From NCBI RefSeq assembly GCF_025770735.1, contig NZ_JAODPB010000004.1, positions 124,001 through 188,000 on the forward strand: a stretch of DNA of 64,000 nucleotides, read 5' to 3'. Source of the DNA: Shouchella tritolerans. Its GTDB lineage: Bacteria; Bacillota; Bacilli; Bacillales; Bacillaceae_D. The translations under genes were made by a program, and so were the position numbers. Below the pieces are notes generated by a model that searched no databases, was not told where the DNA came from, and saw only the letters and a program-made list of their open reading frames with translations. Shown piece after piece: positions 25,110-33,784 of the stretch; the first letter of the stretch is position 1, and the number at the start of each line of letters is the position of its first letter.

Positions 25110-26777
25110 CTACACTTCCATAATGATCGGCAAGATCATTGGCCGCCTTTTTGTTTTTTCAAACAAGTAGCGGCTTAAGCCTTCACGAATGTTGCTTTTT
25201 AAGCTTGACCATTCATTGACATTTTCTGTCACGCATTTTTGCAAAATGGAGGTCACAAGCTCATTTGATTTTTCGAGAAGCTCTTCTGATTCTCGCACAT
25301 AGACGAATCCCCGAGAAATAATATTCGGTCCAGATACAATCGTGTTTGTCTTTTTGTTCAATGTGACAACCACGACTAAAATGCCATCTTTAGAAAGCAA
25401 GCGGCGATCGCGCAAGACAATGTTGCCGACATCGCCGACACCAAGTCCGTCAATTAGCACATGGCCCGATGGCACTTTTGGCCCGCGCCGTGCTTGTTGT
25501 TTTGTGAATTCAATGACTTCCCCTTTTTCGACTATATAAATCCGTTCTTTTTTCATGCCGACTTGCAAAGCCAATTGCCGGTGAGCATGCTGCATGCGGA
25601 TTTCTCCGTGTATCGGCAAGAAAAACTTTGGTCGCATCAAATTCAGCATCAACTTTAGTTCTTCTTGTGAACCATGACCAGAGGCATGGACAGCTTGGTT
25701 GCCATAAATCACCTCAGCGCCGATCCGGTAAAGCTGGTCGATCACGGCGGATACGCTTGTCTCATTTCCAGGAATCGCTGTAGCAGCAATAATCACTGTG
25801 TCATTTGGCGTAATCGTAATATGGCGGTGCGCTCCTTTTGCCATCCGCGTTAGCGCTGACATCGGCTCCCCTTGGCTCCCTGTTGTCAAAATCGCCACTT
25901 TTTCTGGTTTATGCTTGTTCACTTCATCCATATCAATTAATAAATCTTTCGGTATTTTCAAGTAGCCAAGCTTTCCAGCGATGGAAATAACGCGCACCAT
26001 GCTTTTGCCCACAACCGCAAGCTTTCGATTGGTAGCGGAAGCCGCTTGAATCACTTGCTGGATTCGATGGACATTTGAAGCAAACGAGGTGACAATAAGG
26101 CGCCCTTTTGTACGAGCGAACACGTCTTTTATGCCTTTGCCGGCCTCAGCTTCCGATTTTGTTGTCCCTGGCCGCTCTGCATTCGTGGAATCAGACATGA
26201 GGCAGAGCACACCTTTTTGGCCAATTGCTGCCATTTTTCCGATATCAGCATGCTTTCCATCGACTGGTGTTTGGTCAAACTTAAAATCACCTGTATGGAC
26301 AATAGCGCCTTGGGCCGTTTCCACGCAGACACCAACGCAATCTGGAATGCTATGGCTGACACGAAAGAAAGATACTGGTGTATTTCCTAACTTAATGCGC
26401 GAGTTGGAATCGATTAAGCGCAGTTCTGCGTGCCTATGAATGCCTGCCTCTTTCAATTTCTCCTCAACGAGCCCTAACGTTAACTTTGTGGCATACACAG
26501 GTACGTTGATTTTCTTCAGCACATACGACAACCCGCCTATATGGTCTTCGTGTCCATGTGTCAAAATAATTCCCCGTACCCGTTCTTCGTTTTCCACTAA
26601 ATAAGACACATCTGGAATAACGATGTCGACTCCAAGCATATCGTCATCAGGGAACATTAAACCCGCGTCAATGACAATGATATCCTCATCTACTTCAATG
26701 CCGTACATATTTTTGCCGATTTCGCCGACTCCGCCGAGGGCAAACACACGCACTTTTTCTGTTTCTTGCTTAGACAA
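25110..26777 (-). CDS. rnjB: Ribonuclease J2 (metallo-beta-lactamase/beta-CASP RNase)
   Basis: RNase J2 partners RNase J1 in 5'-exonucleolytic and endonucleolytic RNA decay. The 555-residue product has exactly the B. subtilis J2 length, the J2-like SDSTNAERPG and QEELKLMLNLM, and occupies the rnjB locus. Unlike B. subtilis J2 (HGHDEN) it keeps the full metal-binding motif HGHEDHIGG, plus HTGDFKFDQTPVDG and the beta-CASP SGHGSQEE, so it may be catalytically competent. The start is a TTG with AGGAGG 7 bases upstream. The leader is long (about 310 bases from the candidate promoter). J1 can be excluded only by finding a second, more J1-like gene. Confidence 0.9.
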   Translation of the reverse strand: MSKQETEKVRVFALGGVGEIGKNMYGIEVDEDIIVIDAGLMFPDDDMLGVDIVIPDVSYLVENEERVRGIILTHGHEDHIGGLSYVLKKINVPVYATKLTLGLVEEKLKEAGIHRHAELRLIDSNSRIKLGNTPVSFFRVSHSIPDCVGVCVETAQGAIVHTGDFKFDQTPVDGKHADIGKMAAIGQKGVLCLMSDSTNAERPGTTKSEAEAGKGIKDVFARTKGRLIVTSFASNVHRIQQVIQAASATNRKLAVVGKSMVRVISIAGKLGYLKIPKDLLIDMDEVNKHKPEKVAILTTGSQGEPMSALTRMAKGAHRHITITPNDTVIIAATAIPGNETSVSAVIDQLYRIGAEVIYGNQAVHASGHGSQEELKLMLNLMRPKFFLPIHGEIRMQHAHRQLALQVGMKKERIYIVEKGEVIEFTKQQARRGPKVPSGHVLIDGLGVGDVGNIVLRDRRLLSKDGILVVVVTLNKKTNTIVSGPNIISRGFVYVRESEELLEKSNELVTSILQKCVTENVNEWSSLKSNIREGLSRYLFEKTKRRPMILPIIMEV

Positions 26778-27090
26778 TGATTTTCCTCCTAGTTACAACG
26801 CTAGTCATACTTAACTGGTTGTTCTTGTAATCGTTTCAAATTCCGTTTAGTGCGTACTTCAGGCTTCATGGACGCCAATCTCGCACGACAAACAACACGC
26901 GGCTTCAAACATTCAACCATTCCCTGTTTAAAGCGACCGTGGCGCTTCTTGGAAACACACATTAACTGATTGAACATTTAGAGAACCGAGCTATCATTTT
27001 CCGATTTCGTTCCGTTCCAATGCCGATTTTTCTTTTTTAACAATGGCGGCTTCCATGACCACCTTTACCCGAACGCATCACTTGGAACTT

Positions 27091-27120
27091 AGTATACCTT
27101 AATTTTCAAGATAAAAACAA
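27091..27120 (-). promoter_or_regulatory. Candidate SigA promoter for rnjB
   Basis: TTGTTT (27115-27120) and TATACT (27091-27096) with an 18-base spacer on the minus strand. It lies downstream of the dapA terminator and would give a leader of about 310 bases. Confidence 0.45.
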
Positions 27121-27153
27121 GGGGGATTTCATTGCCCACGTTCGCACACAGCT

Positions 27154-27190
27154 AAAAGCCCCTATTGCAGCCAGCTGCAACAGGGGCTTT
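27154..27190 (-). terminator. Terminator downstream of dapA
   Basis: AAAGCCCCTGTTGCAG pairs with CTGCAATAGGGGCTTT (one G-U) followed by a short T run on the minus strand; ends the asd-dapG-dapA unit. Confidence 0.85.
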
Positions 27191-27260
27191 AGACGATAGA
27201 CAAACGCTCGCTTTCTTTATTGCTCACCTCATATGCTTAGAAACAGTTGTTCTAGTTGCA
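27191..27260 (-). repeat. Recurring intergenic element, copy B (5' of the dapA terminator)
   Basis: On the minus strand CTGTTTCTAAGCATATGAGG, then GCGAGCGTTTGTCTATCG and TCTAAA, ending at the terminator stem. It aligns over about 60 bases with copy A (513-600) next to the ricA terminator. Confidence 0.6.
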
Positions 27261-27313
27261 TCTCACTCGGTTTCCCATCTCGGTATCAAGCGTTAGTAGC
27301 ATTCAAATGAGGT

Positions 27314-28204
27314 TTATGGCGATTTGATTTTCGCCAGCGCCTGGTCAACCACCGCTTTTTCCTGATCGTTTACAGGTGCAAGAGGGGGTTTCACTTCGCC
27401 AACATCAATGCCGCTTTTGTTAAGTGCATATTTGACACACGCTGGATTTGGAGCTAGGAAAAGAGCTTGCATGACAGGCAGCAGCTTACGGTGCATCGTT
27501 GCCGCTTTTCCATTTTCCCCTGCCTGAAACGCGCCAATCATCGCTTGCATTTCCTTACCGATCAGATGGGAGGCAACAGAAACGATCCCATCGCCGCCAA
27601 GCGCTAAAATCGGTAGTGTCATGCTGTCGTCACCGCTATAAACAGCAAATGAGGCTGGCGTGTGCTCAATGATGGCAGCAATTTGTTCCAAATTGCCACT
27701 TGCTTCTTTAATCGCCACGATATTTTTGACATTCGCAAGGGCAATCGTTGTTTCCGCCTCGAGGTTGACTCCCGTCCTACCTGGAACGTTGTACAGCATA
27801 ACTGGCAAGTTTGTCTCGTTGGCAATTTCCTTGAAATGGGAAAAAAGCCCTTGTTGCGACGGTTTATTGTAATACGGAGTGACAAGCATAACCCCATCGA
27901 CACCTGTCTTTTCCGCCGCCTTTGTTAGCTCAACCGAAGCATGTGTATCATTGGAGCCTGTGCCAGCTACGACGGCCGCACGCCCATTGGCCTGTTTGAC
28001 ACAAAAAGCGAACAGCTCTAGTTTTTCTTCTTTGGACAGCAGCGGTGATTCTCCGGTTGTCCCGGCTACAATGAGGACGTCGGTTCCGTTTTCAATCAAA
28101 TGCTCGATGAGCTGCTCTGTCTGCTTATAATCGATTGCGCCCGTTGATTGAAACGGCGTTACCATAGCTGTCCACACTGGGCCGTATTTTCCTGTTGGTT
28201 TCAC
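27314..28204 (-). CDS. dapA: 4-Hydroxy-tetrahydrodipicolinate synthase DapA
   Basis: Condenses aspartate semialdehyde with pyruvate at the branch to lysine, diaminopimelate and dipicolinate. The 296-residue (alpha/beta)8 protein has the pyruvate-binding GTTGESPLLSKEE, YYNKPSQQG, the catalytic Tyr in YNVPGRTGVNL and the Schiff-base Lys in NIVAIKEASGN. The GTG start has GGAGGGGG 5 bases upstream. It follows dapG by 25 bases and ends in the terminator at 27154-27190, completing the asd-dapG-dapA operon. Confidence 0.98.
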   Translation of the reverse strand: MKPTGKYGPVWTAMVTPFQSTGAIDYKQTEQLIEHLIENGTDVLIVAGTTGESPLLSKEEKLELFAFCVKQANGRAAVVAGTGSNDTHASVELTKAAEKTGVDGVMLVTPYYNKPSQQGLFSHFKEIANETNLPVMLYNVPGRTGVNLEAETTIALANVKNIVAIKEASGNLEQIAAIIEHTPASFAVYSGDDSMTLPILALGGDGIVSVASHLIGKEMQAMIGAFQAGENGKAATMHRKLLPVMQALFLAPNPACVKYALNKSGIDVGEVKPPLAPVNDQEKAVVDQALAKIKSP

Positions 28205-28229
28205 ATGCGCCCCCTCCGTTTATGGGAAA

Positions 28230-29447
28230 TTACACAGTTGTCGCTTCACTGAGCTGAAACATTTTGTGCAGAGCATTCACTGCCTTTTTCATATCTTCAT
28301 TTTTGACCAACACCCAAATCGTTGTATGGGAATCTGCCGATTGCAAAATTTGTACATTCTCGCCACTTAAGGCGCTGACAATTTTCGCAGCAACGCCAGG
28401 TACACCGCTCATTCCTGCTCCCACAGCGGACACTTTCGCGCACCCGCGTCGAAGCTCGGGCGTGTATCCAAGACGCTCAAGCACTTGTTTTGCTTTGTCT
28501 GCCGCCTCATCACTGACAGTATAGGTCACCCCACTCGGGCTAATGTTAATAAAGTCTACGCTAATCTTAGCTTGGGCCATAGACTTAAACACATTTTCCT
28601 GTAAGTCAAGCTGGCCTTCTTTTGCAGCAACTTTGATTTGCGTCACATTCGCCACATGGGCAATTCCTGTGATCATCCGTTCGTTTACATCCATTGAATG
28701 GGAAGCGCCAAGGGCAGTGACGAGCGTCCCCTCGTTGTCTGAGTATGTGGAGCGGATGCGGATCGGAATTTTCGCTTGCATGGCAATTTCCACCGCACGA
28801 GGGTGGATGACTTTTGCGCCTTGGTACGCCATGTTGCATATTTCATTGTAAGACATGGCTTCCAATGCTCTCGCGTCGCTAACAATCCGGGGATCAGCGG
28901 TCATAACTCCTTCTACATCGGTAAAAATGTCAACCCACTCCGCGTGAAGTGCTGCCCCTAGAGCCGTTGCCGATGTATCGCTGGCACCACGCCCGAGCGT
29001 CGTTACGTCGCCACTTTTCGACTGTCCTTGAAAACCGGCAACGACGACGACATCTTCTGTCTCTAGCTTTTTAAGCAAATACTCGCATTTCATTTCTTTA
29101 ATTTTCGCATTGCCGAACTCCTCGTTTGTACGGAATCCTGCTTTCGCCCCGTTCATGGCCGTCGCTTGGACACCGTGTGCATTGAGGAGATCTGAGAACA
29201 CAACCGCCGAAATCGTTTCTCCGCAAGAAACGAGCAAGTCTTGTTCCCGCTTCGTAATGCGGGATTTGCTAACGAGGCTAAGGAGCGTATCTGTTGCATA
29301 AGGATCGCCTTTTCTGCCCATCGCTGAGACAACAACGACAACTTTGTAGCCGTCATTAACTGCTTTTTGAACATGGCGCACCGCTTGCAGCCTCGATTCG
29401 TCCGTTTTTACAGATGTACCGCCAAATTTCTGGATAATGATTTTCAT
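28230..29447 (-). CDS. dapG: Aspartokinase I, diaminopimelate-sensitive type (DapG)
   Basis: Phosphorylates aspartate, the first step of the aspartate pathway; the B. subtilis orthologue is feedback-inhibited by meso-diaminopimelate and feeds cell wall and spore dipicolinate synthesis. The 405-residue product starts MKIIIQKFGGTSVKT and has FQGQSKSGDVTTLGRGASDTS (kinase core, shown as two adjoining motifs FQGQSKSGDVTT and TLGRGASDTSA) and two ACT regulatory domains from about 265. ATG at 29447 was chosen because KFGGTS must lie at the N-terminus. The ribosome site is weak and it lies 11 bases after asd, suggesting coupling. Confidence 0.96.
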   Translation of the reverse strand: MKIIIQKFGGTSVKTDESRLQAVRHVQKAVNDGYKVVVVVSAMGRKGDPYATDTLLSLVSKSRITKREQDLLVSCGETISAVVFSDLLNAHGVQATAMNGAKAGFRTNEEFGNAKIKEMKCEYLLKKLETEDVVVVAGFQGQSKSGDVTTLGRGASDTSATALGAALHAEWVDIFTDVEGVMTADPRIVSDARALEAMSYNEICNMAYQGAKVIHPRAVEIAMQAKIPIRIRSTYSDNEGTLVTALGASHSMDVNERMITGIAHVANVTQIKVAAKEGQLDLQENVFKSMAQAKISVDFINISPSGVTYTVSDEAADKAKQVLERLGYTPELRRGCAKVSAVGAGMSGVPGVAAKIVSALSGENVQILQSADSHTTIWVLVKNEDMKKAVNALHKMFQLSEATTV

Positions 29448-29458
29448 GTTTGATTCAC

Positions 29459-30511
29459 TCACTTGTTCAATAGGTTCAGCTTGATGAGGCTTTCTGCGAT
29501 TTGCACGGAATTCCAAGCTGCCCCTTTTAAAAGATTGTCAGACACAACCCAAGCATGGTAGCCATTGTCACGATCTAAGTCACGGCGCACTCTACCAACA
29601 AATACGTCGTTTTTGCCAACCGCATTCGTGACGAGGGGATAAAGCTGTTCTGCTGGGTTATCTTGGAGTGTGATACCTGGCGCTTCGCTTAGCAAAGCTT
29701 GGATTTCTTTTACGCTTGCTCCAGACTGCTCCGTTTCGAAGTAGACAGATTCTGAGTGGCCCGTTTCAATTGGCACTCGCACGCATGTAGCAGCCACTTC
29801 AAGTTCAGGCATATGCATGATCTTCTTCGTTTCATTGATCATTTTCATTTCTTCGAACGTATAGCCATTGTCTTGAAACACATCAATTTGCGGAATTGCG
29901 TTAAAAGCAATTTGGTAATGGTGTTTCTCTTTCGCGACCGGCAGCACTTCTGCTGTTGCTTCTTTCCCGTCCAAAATGGCCCGTGTTTGCTTTTCCATTT
30001 CCTCGACTGCTTCAAGCCCTGCACCTGAAACGGCTTGGTAGGTGGACACGATCACTTTCTTTAGTCCAAGCTTTTTGCGGATCGGCTCTAACGCGACTAC
30101 CATTTGGATCGTGGAACAATTTGGATTGGCGATCACACCTTGGTGATTGTGCAAATCGCTTTCATTGACTTCAGGCACGACAAGGGGCACGTCAGCGTCC
30201 ATGCGAAATGCACTCGTGTTGTCGACGCAAACAGCTCCGCGCTTAATCGCTTCAGGAACAAGCGCTTTTGACACTGATCCGCCTGCCGAGAAAAGGGCTA
30301 ATTGTACACCTTGAAACGACTCAGGCGTCGCCTCTTCGACTGTATAAGATTGGCCTTTAAACGTTATTTGTTTTCCAGCCGAACGTTTCGATGAAAGGAG
30401 CTTTAGGCTCTTAATTGGAAAATCACGTTGTTCTAATGTTTTCAGTATTTGCTGGCCCACTGCGCCGGTTGCCCCGACGACAGCGACGTCAAAGTGTTGT
30501 TGTTCGTTCAT
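29459..30511 (-). CDS. asd: Aspartate-semialdehyde dehydrogenase
   Basis: Reduces aspartyl phosphate to aspartate semialdehyde with NADPH. The 350-residue product has the N-terminal [19 protein letters not shown] nucleotide-binding motif, the catalytic Cys in [12 protein letters not shown], an active-site loop ([12 protein letters not shown]) and the substrate-binding [19 protein letters not shown] precedes the ATG. First gene of the asd-dapG-dapA unit; a possible SigA promoter lies at 30564-30592. The preceding dpaA-dpaB genes use the pathway product in the sporulating mother cell. Confidence 0.97.
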   Translation of the reverse strand: MNEQQHFDVAVVGATGAVGQQILKTLEQRDFPIKSLKLLSSKRSAGKQITFKGQSYTVEEATPESFQGVQLALFSAGGSVSKALVPEAIKRGAVCVDNTSAFRMDADVPLVVPEVNESDLHNHQGVIANPNCSTIQMVVALEPIRKKLGLKKVIVSTYQAVSGAGLEAVEEMEKQTRAILDGKEATAEVLPVAKEKHHYQIAFNAIPQIDVFQDNGYTFEEMKMINETKKIMHMPELEVAATCVRVPIETGHSESVYFETEQSGASVKEIQALLSEAPGITLQDNPAEQLYPLVTNAVGKNDVFVGRVRRDLDRDNGYHAWVVSDNLLKGAAWNSVQIAESLIKLNLLNK

Positions 30512-30563
30512 GGTTTCGTATCCTCCCTCAAAGTTCAGCTATCTATCTCTTATCCTCTACTAA

Positions 30564-30592
30564 ACTTTACGGGATTTCCCGACGATACGCAA
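30564..30592 (-). promoter_or_regulatory. Possible SigA promoter for asd
   Basis: TTGCGT (30587-30592) and TAAAGT (30564-30569) separated by 17 bases on the minus strand, about 50 bases upstream of asd. The hexamers deviate from consensus at several positions. Confidence 0.35.
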
Positions 30593-30603
30593 CTGTCCAA
30601 AGC

Positions 30604-31185
30604 CTATTTTTGTACAAGAACAGGCTGAAGTTGGTTGCCAAGCATGGCTGCTTCTGCTGCTGGAATTAGTTGATCCATATGGGCGACAAGGGAATTCGGC
30701 TTTTTTACATGGTCATCTTGGCCAAATGGAATAAAGTAAATATTTTTTGTCGCCATTAAGCGCATGATGTTGACGCCGTTCAATCCAAGGCCATCGTTTG
30801 TAGAAATTCCAAGCAAGACAGGCTTGCCGTTGCGCAATGTCGCTTTAGCCCCCATGAGTACTGGGCTGTCTGTCATCGCATTCGCAAATTTGGAAATCGA
30901 ATTTCCTGTCATCGGGGCAATAATCATTAAATCGAGAGGGGTTTTCGGCCCAAAGGGCTCTGCTTTGACCATCGAATTGACAAATGGCTCAGAAGTTATC
31001 GTTTGCAGCCGTTTCATCCAATCCCCACTGTCGCCGAACTTGGTGTCTGTCGTCTCTACTGTATAGGTTAAAAAAGGGGTTACTTTCGCGCCGAGCTCAA
31101 CCAAATTCTCAATTTGCGGATAAACAGCGTCAAATGTGCAATGTGAGCCAGTCAGGCCAAACCCTATATGTTTGCCTTTAAGCAT
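30604..31185 (-). CDS. dpaB: Dipicolinate synthase subunit B (flavoprotein)
   Basis: Together with DpaA converts 4-hydroxy-tetrahydrodipicolinate to dipicolinic acid in the mother cell. The 193-residue product has the flavoprotein fold of the UbiX/Dfp type (KHIGFGLTGSHCTFD, LMIIAPMTGNSISKFANAMTD). GAAGGAG lies 8 bases before the ATG at 31185, giving the usual length (200 in B. subtilis). It follows dpaA by 16 bases and shares its likely SigK promoter. Confidence 0.95.
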   Translation of the reverse strand: MLKGKHIGFGLTGSHCTFDAVYPQIENLVELGAKVTPFLTYTVETTDTKFGDSGDWMKRLQTITSEPFVNSMVKAEPFGPKTPLDLMIIAPMTGNSISKFANAMTDSPVLMGAKATLRNGKPVLLGISTNDGLGLNGVNIMRLMATKNIYFIPFGQDDHVKKPNSLVAHMDQLIPAAEAAMLGNQLQPVLVQK

Positions 31186-31201
31186 CGCGCACGCTCCTTC
31201 A

Positions 31202-32086
31202 TTATGATTGTGTTTGTTCATGAAGCAAATCACTTAAAACATTTGCTAAAATTTTGCCTGCTGTTTTCGGGGCGACCATGCCTGGAAGACCAGGAACAAG
31301 CATGGCTTTCAAGCCTCTTTTTTTGGCGTACGCAAAATCGACGCCACCAGGTTTTGACGCTAAGTCAAGGACAAAAGCATGTTGTGGTAATTCGGCGAGG
31401 ACGTCAGACGTGACAATTCTGGCTGGAATGGTATTGATGACGAGATCGATGTTTTTTAACGTTTCTTTTAGTGCGGTAAGGGGAAAAGGCTCGACGCCAA
31501 GTTCGAAGGCACGGGCGAGCAATGCGGTATCCTTTGCACCGACAAAAACACTCGCACCAAGGGCATGGAATGTACGGGCAATGGTCATACCGATCCGGCC
31601 AAGGCCGAGCACCGCCACTTTCGCATGGTGGATCGTATGGTCTGTATGCTGGATCGCCAGCATGACTGCGCCTTCAGCCGTTGGAATCGAGTTGTAAATC
31701 GCCACATCATCGCGGTCCATTAATAAGACAATTTTGCACTTCGCTTTTGCTGCCAATTTTTCTAATCGGTCTGTAGAAATGCCCGTATAAATCGTACAAT
31801 GGTCGGGCGTTTCATTTAAGTAAGCTGCTTTCAACTTTAATTGCTGGTTTGAGAAAACGCTGGCAATGAGGCCATCATTGGACATGCCGCCCACCGGCAA
31901 CAAAATCGCATCCACTGTCGACCACTCGATATCAGGCAACTCTTGCTTGCTTGTGCCAATGAAGCCATCGTTTAACTGTTCAAAACCGACAAGGGAAACT
32001 TTTGCATCTAGTGCCGATAATTTGCGAATGATCTCAAGCTGGCGTGCGTCGCCGCCAATCATGACCACATGGGTTCCAGTGAGCAT
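31202..32086 (-). CDS. dpaA: Dipicolinate synthase subunit A
   Basis: NAD(P)H-dependent subunit of dipicolinate synthase, needed for the high dipicolinate content and heat resistance of spores. The 294-residue product has an N-terminal domain (TGTHVVMIGGDARQLE) and a Rossmann domain (VAVLGLGRIGMTIARTFHALG), as in SpoVFA of B. subtilis (297). AAAGGAGG precedes the ATG. A SigK-like promoter lies 30-60 bases upstream (32119-32146), between the terminator of the previous operon and the gene. Confidence 0.96.
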   Translation of the reverse strand: MLTGTHVVMIGGDARQLEIIRKLSALDAKVSLVGFEQLNDGFIGTSKQELPDIEWSTVDAILLPVGGMSNDGLIASVFSNQQLKLKAAYLNETPDHCTIYTGISTDRLEKLAAKAKCKIVLLMDRDDVAIYNSIPTAEGAVMLAIQHTDHTIHHAKVAVLGLGRIGMTIARTFHALGASVFVGAKDTALLARAFELGVEPFPLTALKETLKNIDLVINTIPARIVTSDVLAELPQHAFVLDLASKPGGVDFAYAKKRGLKAMLVPGLPGMVAPKTAGKILANVLSDLLHEQTQS

Positions 32087-32118
32087 GCTGATCCTCCTTT
32101 TATGCGTTGCTTCTTTTA

Positions 32119-32146
32119 AAGCATATGACTAAGTGAACCAATCGGT
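32119..32146 (-). promoter_or_regulatory. Candidate SigK promoter of dpaA-dpaB
   Basis: On the minus strand AC (32145-32146), a 17-base spacer, then CATATGCTT (32119-32127), agreeing with the SigK pattern AC-N16/17-CATAnnnTn. The B. subtilis spoVF operon is SigK-dependent. Confidence 0.5.
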
Positions 32147-32154
32147 GCAGGCAC

Positions 32155-32181
32155 AAAAAAAAGCTTGCAAATGCAAGCTTT
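32155..32181 (-). terminator. Terminator downstream of ymxH
   Basis: AAAGCTTGCA/TGCAAGCTTT stem followed by a run of eight T on the minus strand; ends the ylxY-mlpA-ymxH transcript. The recurring sequence CGTTTGCCTACAGTCTG (copy C) lies immediately 5' of it. Confidence 0.9.
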
Positions 32182-32201
32182 CAGACTGTAGGCAAACGAC
32201 G
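32182..32201 (-). repeat. Recurring intergenic element, copy C (short form)
   Basis: CGTTTGCCTACAGTCTG on the minus strand, directly 5' of a terminator stem. It differs from copy A by T to C in GTCTAC; the longer upstream part seen in copies A and B is missing. Confidence 0.5.
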
Positions 32202-32234
32202 ACGTATGGAAGTGTTTTCTATCAGCCTCATTGA

Positions 32235-32257
32235 GGTGGTCGACTTTGGCGACCACC
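32235..32257. other. Hairpin just after the ymxH stop
   Basis: GGTGGTCG pairs with CGACCACC around a 7-base loop, 4 bases after the ymxH stop codon. It has no T run; the true terminator lies 55 bases further on. Confidence 0.45.
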
Positions 32258-32261
32258 ATTC

Positions 32262-32492
32262 TTAGGTTTCAATAATAATCATGTCTTGGCCGATTTTTTT
32301 GATTTGCTGCCAATAAACCGTCACTTCTTTGTCTTTGCGGTTAAATTGGTACCAGCGGCTCGTCGGCACAACAAAGGCGTGAATTTCCCCTGTGTGCTCA
32401 TCAAACAGCACATCTGTCTGTCCTAAAACACCAAGACGTTCGCCTTTCTCAAAATCAATGATTTCTTTGTTAGCAATTTCACTTAGCCGCAA
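32262..32492 (-). CDS. ymxH: YlmC/YmxH family PRC-barrel protein
   Basis: A 76-residue PRC-barrel protein of the YlmC/YmxH sporulation-associated family; biochemical role unknown. It shows (M)RLSEIANKEIID, ERLGVLGQTDVLFDE and AFVVPTSRW, close to B. subtilis YmxH. A TTG start at 32492, 6 bases after AGAGGTG, gives the family N-terminus; a GTG/ATG pair three codons earlier is the alternative. Last gene after ylxY and mlpA. Confidence 0.88.
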   Translation of the reverse strand: MRLSEIANKEIIDFEKGERLGVLGQTDVLFDEHTGEIHAFVVPTSRWYQFNRKDKEVTVYWQQIKKIGQDMIIIET

Positions 32493-32539
32493 GCCCATCA
32501 CCTCTTATTCCAATGTATGTACGTCGGAAAGAAAGTAGA

Positions 32540-33784
32540 CTAGTTGCTGAAAATCGTTGGCGGCATTGTTTCGCTTGAAGAGACAAGCGAAACGGCCGGC
32601 GTCTCCCCAAGGAGCTGGCAAGCTAGATCATTGACCATCTCTAGACTGACAGCATTAATATCCGCGATCAACTCGTCTAATGTTTTATGTTCTTGCAAGA
32701 GCAATTCATTTTTGCCATTACGTGTCATGCGGCTGCTTGTGCTTTCAAGCCCAAGCATAATGCTGCCTTTGAGCTGCTCTTTGCCATTTTCCAACTCTTT
32801 TTTGCTAAGGCCTTCTGCACGCACCGCTTTCGTTACTTCAGCAAGAGCTTCCGTTAACTTTGGCAACTGTGCCATTTGCGTACCTGCATAAATCGTAAGC
32901 GTACCAATCTGTTCATACGAAGAATGATAAGAGAAAACAGAATAGCATAAGCCTTGTTCTTCGCGAATCGTTTGGAATAAACGGCTGGACATGCTGCCAC
33001 CAAGGGCGTTGTTAAGCAAAATCAGCCCGAATGAACGGTTTGAACCAATTTCCAGGCCAGGGTAGGCTAAACATAGATGGGCTTGCTCGGAATCTTTCTG
33101 GCGATATTTCACCGTTGGTGAGAAAGTCGCTTTTGGCACAGCAAACGGTTCCGGTGCTCGTTTCACGCGGGAAAAGGTTTGTCTGATTTGCTCAAGCAGC
33201 GCATCGTCAAAATGGCCGCAAACCGACACGACTACCCGTTCCCCTGCGTAGAAACGTTTCATGTAAGCACTGATTTGCTGACGGCTAAATGTTTGGAGCG
33301 TGTCTTCTGTGCCAAGAATTGGGTTCGCCAGCGTGGAACGGCCAAATACAGCTTGGCTAAGCAAATCGTGGACAAGATCGTCTGGCGTGTCCTCCACCAT
33401 TTTAATTTCTTCGAGCACCACTTTTTTCTCGCGCTCAATTTCTGTTTCATCCAATATAGAGTTAAAAAACATATCTTGTAGTACATCAAGGGCAAGTGTA
33501 GCATGCTCATCTAGGACTTTAGCGTAGTAGCATGTGTATTCTTTTGCCGTAAACGCATTGACCTGTCCGCCAATGCGGTCAAACGCTTCTGCAATTTGTT
33601 TGGCTGAACGCGTTTTTGTTCCTTTAAACAACATATGTTCAATAAAATGGGAAATGCCATTTTCCTCATTTGTTTCATTGCGGGAGCCTGTTTTTACCCA
33701 GATGCCAATGGCAACAGACCGAATGGTCTCGTTGGCCTCCGCAATAATCCGCACGCCGTTATCCAGCGTCTCTTTTTTAATCAC
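32540..33784 (-). CDS. mlpA: MlpA, M16B zinc peptidase
   Basis: Mitochondrial-processing-peptidase-like protease; the B. subtilis orthologue (409 residues) was reported to influence extracellular protease production. The 414-residue product has the inverted zinc motif HFIEHMLFKGT, the matching Glu in VVLEEIKMVED, and the C-terminal M16 signature GGSMSSRLFQTIREEQGLCYS. A GTG start at 33784, 8 bases after GGGGG, overlaps the ylxY stop by 8 bases; the longer frame upstream lies within ylxY. It is the third M16-family protein in the window besides YmfF and YmfH. Confidence 0.94.
   Translation of the reverse strand: MIKKETLDNGVRIIAEANETIRSVAIGIWVKTGSRNETNEENGISHFIEHMLFKGTKTRSAKQIAEAFDRIGGQVNAFTAKEYTCYYAKVLDEHATLALDVLQDMFFNSILDETEIEREKKVVLEEIKMVEDTPDDLVHDLLSQAVFGRSTLANPILGTEDTLQTFSRQQISAYMKRFYAGERVVVSVCGHFDDALLEQIRQTFSRVKRAPEPFAVPKATFSPTVKYRQKDSEQAHLCLAYPGLEIGSNRSFGLILLNNALGGSMSSRLFQTIREEQGLCYSVFSYHSSYEQIGTLTIYAGTQMAQLPKLTEALAEVTKAVRAEGLSKKELENGKEQLKGSIMLGLESTSSRMTRNGKNELLLQEHKTLDELIADINAVSLEMVNDLACQLLGETPAVSLVSSSETMPPTIFSN

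Larger units (their letters stand above)
26778..27313. other. 536-base stretch between dapA and rnjB
   Basis: In transcription order this holds repeat element copy B (27191-27260), the dapA terminator (27154-27190), a candidate SigA promoter for rnjB (27091-27120) and a leader of about 310 bases. The leader contains a 53-codon open frame (26801-26962) whose Lys/Arg-rich product matches no family I know and which lacks a clear ribosome site. No known riboswitch or T-box architecture was recognised. Confidence 0.6.
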
